A stretch of 64,000 nucleotides of DNA from Prolixibacteraceae bacterium JC049. Its GTDB lineage: Bacteria > Bacteroidota > Bacteroidia > Bacteroidales > Prolixibacteraceae. Numbering within the stretch: the first letter of the stretch is position 1; the number at the start of each line of letters is the position of its first letter. The notes below the pieces were generated by a model. That model saw nothing but the letters and a program-made list of their open reading frames with translations, was not told the DNA's origin and did no database searches. The position numbers and the translations under genes were made by a program. Of the stretch, positions 38,936-47,114 are shown piece by piece. Location: the NCBI GenBank assembly GCA_023369685.1, contig SACZ01000004.1, positions 62,001 to 126,000 of the forward strand. The letters are read 5' to 3'.

Positions 38936-39439
38936 ATGAATAAAACTGCTATATTTTACAGCTTCCAAACCAATAAGAGTGCTAAGATTGCTGAAAAGAT
39001 AATTACCGAATTTGGAAATGATATTGAAGCAATTGACGCTGAAAGTCTGGATGGAGCAACTTTTTTGGGATATGACAATTTGATATTGGGTGTGCCTACC
39101 TGGTTTGATGGAGAACTGCCTCGTTACTGGGATGAGTTTATGCCTGAATTGGAAGAGTTGGATTTGAAGGGAAAACAATTTGGTATTTACGGATTAGGAG
39201 ATCAGAAAGGATATCCTGAAAACTTTGGTGATGCCGTTGGTTTGATGGAAGAGGCTTTGGTAAAACAAGGTGCTAAAGTGGTTGGTTATACCACAACAGA
39301 TGGTTATGAGTTTGAACGCTCGCAGGCTATTCGTGAAGATCAATTCTGTGGATTAATTCTTGATCAGGAGAATCAAGGTCGTTTAACCAATGATAGAGTT
39401 AAAGCATGGGTGGAGAAACTCAAGCAAGAATTCAAATAA
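38936..39439 (+). CDS. Flavodoxin
   Basis: A 167-residue FMN-binding, long-chain flavodoxin acting as a soluble low-potential electron carrier. LILGVPTWFDGELPRYWDEFMPEL, FGIYGLGDQKGYPENFGDAVG and VVGYTTTDGYEFERSQAIREDQFCGL are family-typical. The FMN-phosphate loop is YSFQTNKSAKIA, where classic flavodoxins have a TGNTE-type loop, so phosphate contacts may differ. It starts 3 bases after the E1 stop, so it belongs to the E2-E1 operon; a functional link to the dehydrogenase is possible but not proven. A bidirectional terminator follows. Confidence 0.92.
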   Translation: MNKTAIFYSFQTNKSAKIAEKIITEFGNDIEAIDAESLDGATFLGYDNLILGVPTWFDGELPRYWDEFMPELEELDLKGKQFGIYGLGDQKGYPENFGDAVGLMEEALVKQGAKVVGYTTTDGYEFERSQAIREDQFCGLILDQENQGRLTNDRVKAWVEKLKQEFK

Positions 39440-39462
39440 GATAATCTGAAATATAAAGCATA

Positions 39463-39496
39463 AAAAAATCCTTGAGCCATAAACTCAAGGATTTTT
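39463..39496. terminator. Bidirectional terminator after flavodoxin
   Basis: Stem AAAATCCTTGAG (39465-39476) / CTCAAGGATTTT (39484-39495), seven-base loop, T-run on both strands. It ends the E2-E1-flavodoxin operon and the converging M81 peptidase gene. Confidence 0.88.
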
Positions 39497-39514
39497 CATA
39501 TCAACTAATTTGTA

Positions 39515-41074
39515 CTATTTATCACTTGCAGGAACTAGCCTTGCCGACAAATCAGGTGTTTTCATATCCTCATCCAGTGGGAACATCGGACGTTTAATTC
39601 GTTTGTAGCCCAATCTATTTAAATCCTGATCAACTCCCCCTGGAGTTAAAGCCATTATCCAGTCACCACGCATATTGTATAACTCTGGTACCAAATAACC
39701 AATTTTAACAACCACAATATCTGCTTCTCTTGGTTTCAAATTCAGCTCTGTAAAATCAGCTTCATGGTGATATGGTTTACGTCTTTCTGTTACGATAACA
39801 TGAACGTTTCCGGTTTTTATTACTACTTCTGTTTTGGCATGTTTATCACCTTTTTTAATGGCTTCAACTTTACCTGATATTTTAAGTGGTGGAGCATAAC
39901 GGTTATCAACCATTGCTCCTGCAAAACCTTCTACTTGAGCTCCTATACCTGCTTCAACAGCTTTCTTTACTAAATCTGGTCCCGGAATTGATGCATAAAT
40001 AAGCTCTGCTCCATTCTTCTTACTGAATTCTGGATGAGCAAGAATTTGTTGTAGAGTCCAGGTAACATCGCCAGCTCCTCCTGCAGTTGGATTATCGCCC
40101 ATATCGCTTATTATAAATGGCTTTTTCTTACTTGAAATAGCCATCTTAAGGCTTTCTTCCAATGGAGCTACAGGGGCAACAAATTCAAACTCGTTGCGTA
40201 CTTGCCAGAAACTGTCGGCTAAATCTTCAGCACTTTTAGTTACTTGTTCTTTATTGTCTCCGGTTACCATAACCACAGCATGGTTGCGAGGCTCATCGGC
40301 CCAGGCATAACCGACCCAAATGGCAGCATCAATAACTCCTTCTTGTTTGGTAATTGGATCAACTTTGGCGTATAAACTCTTGGCTGGCTCAATTCGCGTG
40401 CTTGTTTTCTCTCCTGGAAGTAAGATAGGAACAGGAATCCATGCTTTATACGCTGGTTTCCCTTTGCCACTTTCCAATCTATCCAATAAATTTACTAAAG
40501 CTCTTTTCTTCGATTCCAATGCATCTTCGTGTGGTGCCATTCTGTAACAGGTAATCAAGTCGGAATTTTGAGCCAAACGCCACGATACATTTCCGTGTAA
40601 ATCCATCGATGTAGAAATAACACAATCTTTTCCTACTACCTCTCGCACACGAACAATGAAATCACCTTCCGGATCATCAAGTCCAACAACACTCATTGCT
40701 CCATGAATATCGAAGAATAGACCATCGTATGGTACATTCGCTTTCAGTTTATCCAATGTCTCAGTTACCAGTTCCTCATAAGCTTCACGAGTAACAATTC
40801 CTCCAGGTAAAGCATGCCCACGAAGTGTTGGAAACCATTGTGCTCTGGTTCTTGTAACCGAATCTTTATCCATAAAAGGATAGTAATCGAAAATTTCTTC
40901 TCCTCGTCTGGCATGAAATGCCTCTTTGGTCGATTGGGCAGGAGAGAAGGTACTCGATTCAATTGCTAATCCTGCTATTGCTACACGTAGCTGTTTCTTT
41001 TTTGCCGATTGGCTGCAAGATAATAATGCGACAGCTGTCACTAACAGCGTCAGATTAAAAAATACTTTTCTCAT
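39515..41074 (-). CDS. M81 family metallopeptidase (MlrC-like) lipoprotein
   Basis: A 519-residue secreted lipoprotein with lipobox VALLSC (Cys ~20). It resembles the M81/MlrC family, named for a peptidase of microcystin breakdown. Family-typical stretches: RVAIAGLAIESSTFSP, YDGLFFDIHGAMSV, STSMDLHGNVSWRLAQ, RMAPHEDALE, then DMGDNPTAGGAGDVTW and the C-terminal LKPREADIVVVKIGYLVPEL. The aspartates and histidines in DIHGA, DLHGN and HED are likely zinc ligands. A role in microcystin breakdown should not be assumed; the family is broad and the peptide substrate is unknown. Preceded by a 14-base perfect inverted repeat. Confidence 0.85.
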   Translation of the reverse strand: MRKVFFNLTLLVTAVALLSCSQSAKKKQLRVAIAGLAIESSTFSPAQSTKEAFHARRGEEIFDYYPFMDKDSVTRTRAQWFPTLRGHALPGGIVTREAYEELVTETLDKLKANVPYDGLFFDIHGAMSVVGLDDPEGDFIVRVREVVGKDCVISTSMDLHGNVSWRLAQNSDLITCYRMAPHEDALESKKRALVNLLDRLESGKGKPAYKAWIPVPILLPGEKTSTRIEPAKSLYAKVDPITKQEGVIDAAIWVGYAWADEPRNHAVVMVTGDNKEQVTKSAEDLADSFWQVRNEFEFVAPVAPLEESLKMAISSKKKPFIISDMGDNPTAGGAGDVTWTLQQILAHPEFSKKNGAELIYASIPGPDLVKKAVEAGIGAQVEGFAGAMVDNRYAPPLKISGKVEAIKKGDKHAKTEVVIKTGNVHVIVTERRKPYHHEADFTELNLKPREADIVVVKIGYLVPELYNMRGDWIMALTPGGVDQDLNRLGYKRIKRPMFPLDEDMKTPDLSARLVPASDK

Positions 41075-41129
41075 GATAAAGTATGTTTCTGTTTATGATT
41101 TGGGTTTAAATGTATTACTCCATAAATCT

Positions 41130-41171
41130 GTTGATTGTTATAAAATACGACAGCATATTATAACAATCAAC
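41130..41171. repeat. 14-base perfect inverted repeat upstream of the M81 gene
   Basis: GTTGATTGTTATAA (41130-41143) and TTATAACAATCAAC (41158-41171) with a 14-base loop. No T-run on either side. It is ~55 bases ahead of the M81 start: a 5'-leader hairpin or a regulator site. Confidence 0.6.
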
Positions 41172-41294
41172 TATTAAAATAGAGCTTGAATATAGTGAAA
41201 GTAGGGTAGTTTTAAATGAAATTAGAATATCAATATGAATCTCGGAAAGCAATAATTCAACATAAGTCGATAGTTAATGGCATCCATTAAAAAG

Positions 41295-41324
41295 TTGCAT
41301 ATTACAATAGTTCGTGTATTTTTG
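41295..41324 (+). promoter_or_regulatory. Consensus promoter touching the glucosaminidase start
   Basis: TTG (41295-41297), exactly 19 bases, then TATTTTTG (41317-41324): a full match to the Bacteroidota consensus. The ATG at 41329 is only 4 bases beyond, so transcription should start at or next to the start codon. Confidence 0.55.
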
Positions 41325-41328
41325 TCAC

Positions 41329-42183
41329 ATGATTTTTAATAAACGATTGAAATTTTGTTCTTTAGAACGCCTGCTGATAATCGTTATAATACTAGTGTTT
41401 GTAGGCTGTTCTGAGAATCGATTCAAGGAAAAAGAGATCCGTTATCAATTTAAAACAGCCCAAAACGCTTCCGAAATTGAAAAAGCCTACGACTCTTTAT
41501 TTGTACGACCTCTTATTTACAAGACTATTGTGCCATTGCAAGAACTTACTGTTGCAAAGCGCAAGCAGTTATTTGTGGATATGATGTTGCCCATAATTGT
41601 ATCTGTTCGATACGATTTGCAACAGCAATTAGATAAAGTAACATTTCTGGATAATAGAATTAAAGATGGCAAAAAACTACATAACGAAGATTTGCTATAT
41701 CTTGATCAACTTAAGAAGAAATACAAAGCGAAGAATATTGAGGATCTAAAAATGCGACTAAAACCGCATCCTATCAGTTTAGCATTAGCTCAGGCTGCAT
41801 TAGAATCGGGGTGGGGAACTTCACGTTTTTGTGCCGAAGCCAATAACTTATTTGGTGTTTGGTCCTATTCGCCTTCAAAGGGAATGAAATCACTGTTCAA
41901 TCGTGGCGATCAGGAGATTTATGTACGGCAATACAAACACATGCTTGAATCGGTTGAGCACTACTTTCTAACCATTGCAAGAGCCCGTGCTTACCGTAAA
42001 TTTCGTAAAGCTCGTTGGACAAATACTAACTCTTTTCAGTTAACAAAACTACTGGGATCTTATTCTGAAGATGGCGAAAAATATGCTCGAGATCTGAAGT
42101 TGGTTATGAAAAAGAACAATTTTGCTCAATATGATCACTTGCAGTTAGATCAAACAGCTTTAGTAGAAAAACCACAGAAATAG
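41329..42183 (+). CDS. Glucosaminidase-domain (Bax/LytG-like) lipoprotein
   Basis: A 284-residue lipoprotein (lipobox VFVGC, Cys27) likely cleaving peptidoglycan beta-N-acetylglucosaminyl bonds. The catalytic domain includes LALAQAALESGWGTSRFC with the probable general acid Glu159, then EANNLFGVWSY and a C-terminal YARDLKLVMKKNNF that fits Bax/GH73-like proteins. I start it at the ATG at 41329; the next upstream in-frame candidate (GTG at 41314) lies inside the promoter. The TATTTTTG box lies immediately upstream, suggesting a leaderless message. A terminator follows. It probably acts in cell-wall remodelling or division. Confidence 0.9.
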   Translation: MIFNKRLKFCSLERLLIIVIILVFVGCSENRFKEKEIRYQFKTAQNASEIEKAYDSLFVRPLIYKTIVPLQELTVAKRKQLFVDMMLPIIVSVRYDLQQQLDKVTFLDNRIKDGKKLHNEDLLYLDQLKKKYKAKNIEDLKMRLKPHPISLALAQAALESGWGTSRFCAEANNLFGVWSYSPSKGMKSLFNRGDQEIYVRQYKHMLESVEHYFLTIARARAYRKFRKARWTNTNSFQLTKLLGSYSEDGEKYARDLKLVMKKNNFAQYDHLQLDQTALVEKPQK

Positions 42184-42208
42184 TCTCAAAAAAATAAATA
42201 GATAAGAT

Positions 42209-42240
42209 TAGCACAGCTTTATAGTCTGTGCTATTTTTTT
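42209..42240 (+). terminator. Terminator after the glucosaminidase gene
   Basis: Stem TAGCACAG (42209-42216) / CTGTGCTA (42226-42233) followed by seven Ts. Confidence 0.88.
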
Positions 42241-42376
42241 ATCACCACCTAGCTAAAACTTTATTTTTCTAATCACAGCGACATTGTTGTGATCTTAATC
42301 TTCTATTCTGAAATAGTTAATCGGAGAGTTTCAAATGATACTTTACGTATATAGTAGGGAATTTGAAAAAATAGAC

Positions 42377-42404
42377 ATAAAAAAGAGGGAATCCGTTGAT
42401 TCCC
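42377..42404 (-). terminator. Minus-strand terminator of the candidate small RNA
   Basis: Minus strand GGGAATC, loop AACG, GATTCCC, then CTCTTTTTT (plus-strand arms 42387-42393 and 42398-42404; A-run 42379-42384). Confidence 0.7.
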
Positions 42405-42462
42405 CCCTAGATGGTTCGGTTTGCGGTCCAGATTCTTTTATGAGAGTCTTAAACTATTACTT
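42377..42462 (-). ncRNA. Candidate small RNA in the convergent gap
   Basis: The stretch between the two minus-strand terminators is ~85 bases, begins next to a LacI-like operator and ends in a textbook hairpin plus U-run. It has no start codon with a credible frame. There is no match to a family I can name. Transcription is inferred only. Confidence 0.3.
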
Positions 42463-42463
42463 G

Positions 42464-42479
42464 ACTTAATCGGTTTAGT
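42464..42479. promoter_or_regulatory. LacI-like operator 1
   Basis: Pseudo-palindrome ACTTAATCGGTTTAGT, 6 of 8 positions symmetric about the centre. It shares GGTTTAGT (42472-42479) with a second site 107 bases away. LacI/GalR operators are palindromes of this length with a central CG or similar step. Confidence 0.35.
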
Positions 42480-42488
42480 GATAAAGTC

Positions 42489-42516
42489 AAAAAAAATGTA
42501 GCTTTTCCCAAAAGCT
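42489..42516 (-). terminator. Minus-strand terminator after the FUSC gene
   Basis: Minus strand AGCTTTT, loop GGG, AAAAGCT, then ACA and eight Ts (plus-strand arms 42500-42506 and 42510-42516; A-run 42489-42496). It is ~150 bases past the FUSC stop. Confidence 0.75.
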
Positions 42517-42570
42517 TGTATCTCTATGTGGTTTGCATTGCAATATTAGTGAAAAAATGCATTAGTACAA

Positions 42571-42586
42571 AATAAACCGGTTTAGT
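42571..42586. promoter_or_regulatory. LacI-like operator 2
   Basis: Near-perfect palindrome AATAAACCGGTTTAGT, 7 of 8 positions symmetric, core AAACCGGTTT. It overlaps a TATTTTG-like sequence. Confidence 0.4.
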
Positions 42587-42663
42587 ATTTTGAAAAAATT
42601 TACATTATTTATTGCGCCTTTTGATAATCTGATAGTTATAACTAAGCTATCAAGGCTTGAGTT

Positions 42664-44799
42664 CTACGATTTACAATACATTTTATTCAATTCTTGTAAA
42701 AGCTGATCCACCACTTCAGCAATATTATAGGCTAGAACTAACTTCTGACGGTAAATTCCTTTATCTGTACGAATTAACTGTTTTCCTAAATCTTTTAGAA
42801 ATAATTCCATCGATTGAGGATTGGTACACGTAGTTCCTTCGTTTATTGCAACGATAGTATCGGATAATACTTGCCCTACTTGTTGGTAGATACCATCTAA
42901 TTCTTCCGAAATATATCCTTCAGAATCGCGATGTGAACCTAAAGCAGAAAAATAAGAGATGAGGGCATGATTTAAATAGGTGAGGGCAAAAGCCTGCTTT
43001 TGAAAATGTTGCCTGTTTTTAGGCTCTAGTTTCATTCCTTGCCATGCCATTGTCAGATCTCTATCGGCCTGATGAGCATTGTAACGATGCTTTTCATAAA
43101 CTTCATCAGAAACATTATGATTTTTATGCTTCTGCAATATGGTTTCGAAATAGATATTATTCTTTTCAAGCGCTTCTGCAAGCAATTTAGGAAGTCGTTT
43201 GTATTGCCAGTCGGGCCACATTAAGCGAACCACTGCAATTGCTAAAATAGCTCCCAAAATGGTATCAACTATACGAGGTGCCATCACAGCCATTCCTTGG
43301 TTAGCCTGCAGGTTAAAAGCAGCCATTACAAACGTAGTAATGAACACAACTGCAACAGCATAGTTTTTTCTTAACCAGATAAAAAAGATGTAAGCAGAAC
43401 TTAATAAGAGTACAATTTGACCTGCTTGCGTTGGTAAAAGCTGAACAGCTAAAATAGCTATTACAACACCTGACAAAGTCCCGAGTATTCTTTGAAATAG
43501 ACGACGCCTTGTCTCGCTATAACTAGGCTGACAAACAAATAAACTCGTGAGCAAAATCCAATCGCCTTTGGCTACTTCCAACCAGTGGGTTAATGCATAA
43601 CCAATGACTAAACAGGTACTTAAACGAAGTGCATAACGTAGTCGGGGGTGTTCCCACTTTAATTGTGCTTTTAATCGCTTGGCTAAGCTCTGTTTCCTTT
43701 TTCGCACCTTAGGAAGAATGCCCGATTGCATATTGTAATTCATATTTTGCAACGAATAATGCGATTGGGTCAAATTCTGAATTAAAAGCTGAAGGGTATG
43801 ATGTTGCTCATTTTCTTGCTGATTCTCCAACTGAGTCTGCAAGGCAAGTACCGTCCACTTTAATGAAATAGGATGTTTGTATGTTTTATCTGTAATCAGG
43901 TTTTTCGATAACTTATGCGTTGCATGCGATAATTGCATCAGCAATTGTCCAATCCCTTCGATAAGGTCAATATTGTCTGGATTTTCGCTTAACAGATCGT
44001 AACGCTCATGGCTGGAAGCTGCTCTTTCGTGCAAACTTTGTAAAAGCATAAACTGATGCATAAATGGCCCCAGTTCATTGGGATCTTTCAATTCATGCGA
44101 ATAACTGGTAATAACACTTTTACAGCGAGCAATGGAGTTAACCACTTTTATATTTTGTGTTGCCAACTGATTTCGAATCTTCTCCTGATGATGCGTTTCA
44201 CTTGGAAATAGCTGAGCTTTTATCTCCATATAAACCGAAAGCTCTTCAAATCCGATAGAAAGCTCCTCTTTTAATAGTCGCCAGGGGCGAATGAATAGTA
44301 GTGAAAGAGAAATTATACCATAAAATAGTGCTCCTGCTGGCAATAGTAAAGGTTGCCAGTACCACTCTGGCGAAACAGAGGTTCCCAACATTGTGTAGAT
44401 GGCAATTAAAAGTGCCCCAAATGTAATGCCTTTGTAGCGTTCACCTAATCCACCTAAAACAATGAATACAATAGTGGAACCAACTAAGCCGGCACCAAAA
44501 AGAATAGGGTAAGGGCGTAAAATTTCAACAGAAACACTGGATATGAAGAAACTTATAATGGTTAATGCCAATGCTTTTATTCGTCCTTTAGGGTGGTCAT
44601 TACTTTCGGAAAGTGCACCTGCTAAAGCGCCAAGTCCAAGTGTTATTCCATACATGGGAGCCTGAAATATTACAAACGGAATTACTAAGAATCCCATGGC
44701 AATGGTCACTTTCAATGCTAATAACCGGGCAGGATGCTGCCAAAATAATTTAATCCACAAATGGTTAAGACTTTTGTATAATGTGTTCTGTTTTGTCAA
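42664..44799 (-). CDS. FUSC/YccS-like inner-membrane protein
   Basis: A 711-residue membrane protein with two hydrophobic blocks: about six helices at ~25-175 (VTIAMGFLVIPFVIF, GITLGLGALAGAL, LTIISFFISSVSVEIL) and another set at ~390-530 (LRLSTCLVIGYALTHW, GDWILLTSLFVCQPSYSETRRR, ILAVQLLPTQAGQIVLLLSSAY). A soluble helical region lies between them and another at the C-terminus. The second block with PSYSETRRRLFQRILGTLSGV is typical of the FUSC/YccS group related to aromatic-acid efflux (AaeB). Substrate unknown. Monocistronic, convergent with the glucosaminidase. Confidence 0.85.
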   Translation of the reverse strand: MTKQNTLYKSLNHLWIKLFWQHPARLLALKVTIAMGFLVIPFVIFQAPMYGITLGLGALAGALSESNDHPKGRIKALALTIISFFISSVSVEILRPYPILFGAGLVGSTIVFIVLGGLGERYKGITFGALLIAIYTMLGTSVSPEWYWQPLLLPAGALFYGIISLSLLFIRPWRLLKEELSIGFEELSVYMEIKAQLFPSETHHQEKIRNQLATQNIKVVNSIARCKSVITSYSHELKDPNELGPFMHQFMLLQSLHERAASSHERYDLLSENPDNIDLIEGIGQLLMQLSHATHKLSKNLITDKTYKHPISLKWTVLALQTQLENQQENEQHHTLQLLIQNLTQSHYSLQNMNYNMQSGILPKVRKRKQSLAKRLKAQLKWEHPRLRYALRLSTCLVIGYALTHWLEVAKGDWILLTSLFVCQPSYSETRRRLFQRILGTLSGVVIAILAVQLLPTQAGQIVLLLSSAYIFFIWLRKNYAVAVVFITTFVMAAFNLQANQGMAVMAPRIVDTILGAILAIAVVRLMWPDWQYKRLPKLLAEALEKNNIYFETILQKHKNHNVSDEVYEKHRYNAHQADRDLTMAWQGMKLEPKNRQHFQKQAFALTYLNHALISYFSALGSHRDSEGYISEELDGIYQQVGQVLSDTIVAINEGTTCTNPQSMELFLKDLGKQLIRTDKGIYRQKLVLAYNIAEVVDQLLQELNKMYCKS

Positions 44800-44982
44800 A
44801 ATGCTATTTTACTTTAATGTTGAGTACAAAAGTATAAAAACCTCTTTTTATCTGGATTGCATTGGCAGCTCGATTGGGGCGTTATTACCAAACTTAAACT
44901 TCAGCTGACATTGAGTTGATTTTGTGTTAATGTGAGTAGGATTGTTCGCTATTGGGAGTGCTAACATGTTTTTACTCCTTTA

Positions 44983-45012
44983 TTGGAACGAATTTCCACT
45001 ATTGTATAGTTG
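44983..45012 (+). promoter_or_regulatory. Promoter of the GH36-like gene
   Basis: TTG (44983-44985), 19-base spacer, TATAGTTG (45005-45012), one mismatch from TAnnTTTG. The leader would be ~35 bases. Confidence 0.4.
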
Positions 45013-45036
45013 TTTTTACAGAAATTTGAAAAAACC

Positions 45037-45046
45037 GCAATTTGTA
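45037..45046. promoter_or_regulatory. TACAAAT half-site before the GH36-like gene
   Basis: GCAATTTGTA (inverse TACAAATTGC), the same 10-mer as at 60917-60926 in the susC promoter. It lies 5 bases before the ATG, downstream of the predicted promoter, so its role is doubtful. Confidence 0.25.
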
Positions 45047-45051
45047 TTTAA

Positions 45052-47112
45052 ATGAAACAGCTAAAACAACTATTCTATCTATTAATTTTATGCTCTTTTA
45101 TTTCGTGTGGGAAACAATTTACTGAAAATAAGCGAATTGAATTAGGTTCCGCAGAAATAATAGTAAAAGGTAACCAATTGATAGCCAATACTGGTATAGT
45201 AGTCCGAGAATGGAATCTAACTTCTCTCGGATTGAAAACCACCAGCTTCAAAACAGAGCAGTCTCATGAAATCATTGATAATAAAGAAGGAACATGTGAT
45301 TGGAGTTTCAATTGGATGAATAATGAACAGAATGTTATTCTAAAAAATGTTGAACTCAAGAAGTCAAACGATCAAGGCTTTACCAGTGAGTATATTCAGG
45401 CTCAAATCGAATTTGAATATCCTACATCAGGCATTGGGCTTAAATATCAGGTATGGGTATACCCCAATGCAAAAGGAGTTAGAACCCAACTTTTCTTAAA
45501 GCGACTTGGAAATAAGGGAGATATAAGTCATCTAGCTCTGGGAGTTGTCGAAAAGTTGGAAGCAATTTCAAATTTTCAAAACTTGAATTTTATTGGTTAT
45601 TATAACGATACACAACATCGAAATAAAGCCAAAACACCAATTCTTAAAAAAGAAAAAGGTAAGCTGGAAGATGGTGAAAACAATGATTGGGCCAATATTC
45701 TACATGCTTCTAATGACAAAAGCGGAGTCTTATTGATTAAAGAGTCTCATAAGTGTGTGAATCAGAAAGGAGTAAACACGGGAGGTTTTCGACTTAAAAA
45801 TAATACGCTTGAGGTGTATGGAGCCGGTTTAGATGCCAATTTCCTCAATGAAAACTACCAATCTTGTTGGGCCAACTGGAGTATTGTTTACGATGGAGAT
45901 AAAAAAAATGCAGAGGTAGCATTGAAGCAATTCGATCGACTTCGATACCCGATTGATCCAAACAGAGATATTTATATCATGTCTAATACCTGGGGAACTG
46001 GCGATTCAGGAGCAAATTCAAGATATGCTTCGCGTGAAGAGAATATTTTGAGAGAAATCGACTCAGCCAAAGATTTGGGAATTGATTTGCTGCAGATTGA
46101 CGATGGTTGGCAAGGAGTTACTCATAACAATTGGCGGCCAGTAAAAGAGTTGACCTATAAAAATAAACAGAAAGGAACTCAGCAACATTTAATAAATGGT
46201 ACTAAATACAAAGTATATCCTAATGGTTGGCAAACAGTAAAAAACTATGCTGCAAAGAATGATGTGAAATTAGGACTGTGGGCTGCAAGTTGGATTCCTC
46301 TCGAAGATTTGAAATGGAACTATCAGCAAGGAGGATTTTCATCGTATAAGCTAGATTTTGCTTATCTGGACACTTACAAAAAGCTAAATAACTTCGAAAA
46401 TAAGGTGCGCAAGTTCGTGCTAAGTACTGGTAATAAAGTGAGAGTTAACTGGGATGTTACCGAGAATAATCCCCGAATAGGATATTTCTATGGACGGGAG
46501 TATGGAAACATCTATTTAGAAAACCGAAAGCCAGAATTACCTGTCAATGTAATATACCAACCATGGTTGGTATTGCGCGATGCATGGCAAGTGGCAAAAT
46601 ACATTAACCTGAATAAATTTCAGGTCACTTATCAGAATATTGATAGGGTAGATAAAGCTCAGAGTGATGCATACATGCATTCGCACAGCTATTGTTTGGC
46701 AATAACATTAATGGGATCACCAATTTTCTTTCAGGAAACTCAATTGTTGAACGACAATGCACGAAAGGAAATAAAACCACTAATAAAGGCATACAAAGCA
46801 GTGCGTAAGGAAATGTTCAAAGGATACGTGTATGCTATTGGCCAAAAGCCAAACAATTCAGGTTGGACAGGATTTCAGAACTGCGTTTCGAACAATTCAA
46901 ATGGTTTTTTAACTATTTTCAGAGAGCGATTGAATCAACAAAATTCGAAGCAGCTTAAATTGAAGTTCCTGAAAAACTGTGGACTAAAGTTGACCAATTT
47001 ACTAACAAAAGAGACAACAATGACCGATGTTGATGAACACGGTTTTATAACTATTAATATTGAGAAATCAGGTGATTACCGTTTTTACAAGTACCAAATC
47101 ATAGAAAAATAA
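45052..47112 (+). CDS. GH36-like alpha-galactosidase, lipoprotein
   Basis: A 686-residue glycosidase of the clan D (GH27/31/36) type, probably removing terminal alpha-galactosides. It is a lipoprotein (SFISC, Cys19), with an N-terminal beta-supersandwich (~25-295) and a TIM barrel starting at IYIMSNTWGTGDSG. Diagnostic motifs: DLLQIDDGWQG, KLGLWAASWIPL, SSYKLDFAYLD with the candidate nucleophile Asp435 and VRVNWDVTENN with candidate acid/base Asp468. QVTYQNIDRV...HSHSYCLAITLMGSPIFF follows. First gene of the PUL, 2 bases ahead of a sulfatase, so they act on the same sulfated glycan. Substrate inferred from the family. Confidence 0.8.
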   Translation: MKQLKQLFYLLILCSFISCGKQFTENKRIELGSAEIIVKGNQLIANTGIVVREWNLTSLGLKTTSFKTEQSHEIIDNKEGTCDWSFNWMNNEQNVILKNVELKKSNDQGFTSEYIQAQIEFEYPTSGIGLKYQVWVYPNAKGVRTQLFLKRLGNKGDISHLALGVVEKLEAISNFQNLNFIGYYNDTQHRNKAKTPILKKEKGKLEDGENNDWANILHASNDKSGVLLIKESHKCVNQKGVNTGGFRLKNNTLEVYGAGLDANFLNENYQSCWANWSIVYDGDKKNAEVALKQFDRLRYPIDPNRDIYIMSNTWGTGDSGANSRYASREENILREIDSAKDLGIDLLQIDDGWQGVTHNNWRPVKELTYKNKQKGTQQHLINGTKYKVYPNGWQTVKNYAAKNDVKLGLWAASWIPLEDLKWNYQQGGFSSYKLDFAYLDTYKKLNNFENKVRKFVLSTGNKVRVNWDVTENNPRIGYFYGREYGNIYLENRKPELPVNVIYQPWLVLRDAWQVAKYINLNKFQVTYQNIDRVDKAQSDAYMHSHSYCLAITLMGSPIFFQETQLLNDNARKEIKPLIKAYKAVRKEMFKGYVYAIGQKPNNSGWTGFQNCVSNNSNGFLTIFRERLNQQNSKQLKLKFLKNCGLKLTNLLTKETTMTDVDEHGFITINIEKSGDYRFYKYQIIEK

Positions 47113-47114
47113 CG

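Larger units (their letters stand above)
42241..42660. other. Convergent intergenic gap with regulatory-looking elements
   Basis: About 420 bases between two converging genes with no plausible protein-coding frame. It is not empty: it holds two minus-strand terminators, two LacI-like palindromes sharing GGTTTAGT, a possible ~85-base small RNA and a small inverted repeat near the FUSC stop (TTGATA/TATCAA). Operators are unexpected where neither flanking gene starts. Confidence 0.5.

Noticed and set aside
39515-41074. Microcystin-degradation gene cluster
   Set aside because: Only the M81/MlrC-like gene is present; no mlrA, mlrB or mlrD neighbours.
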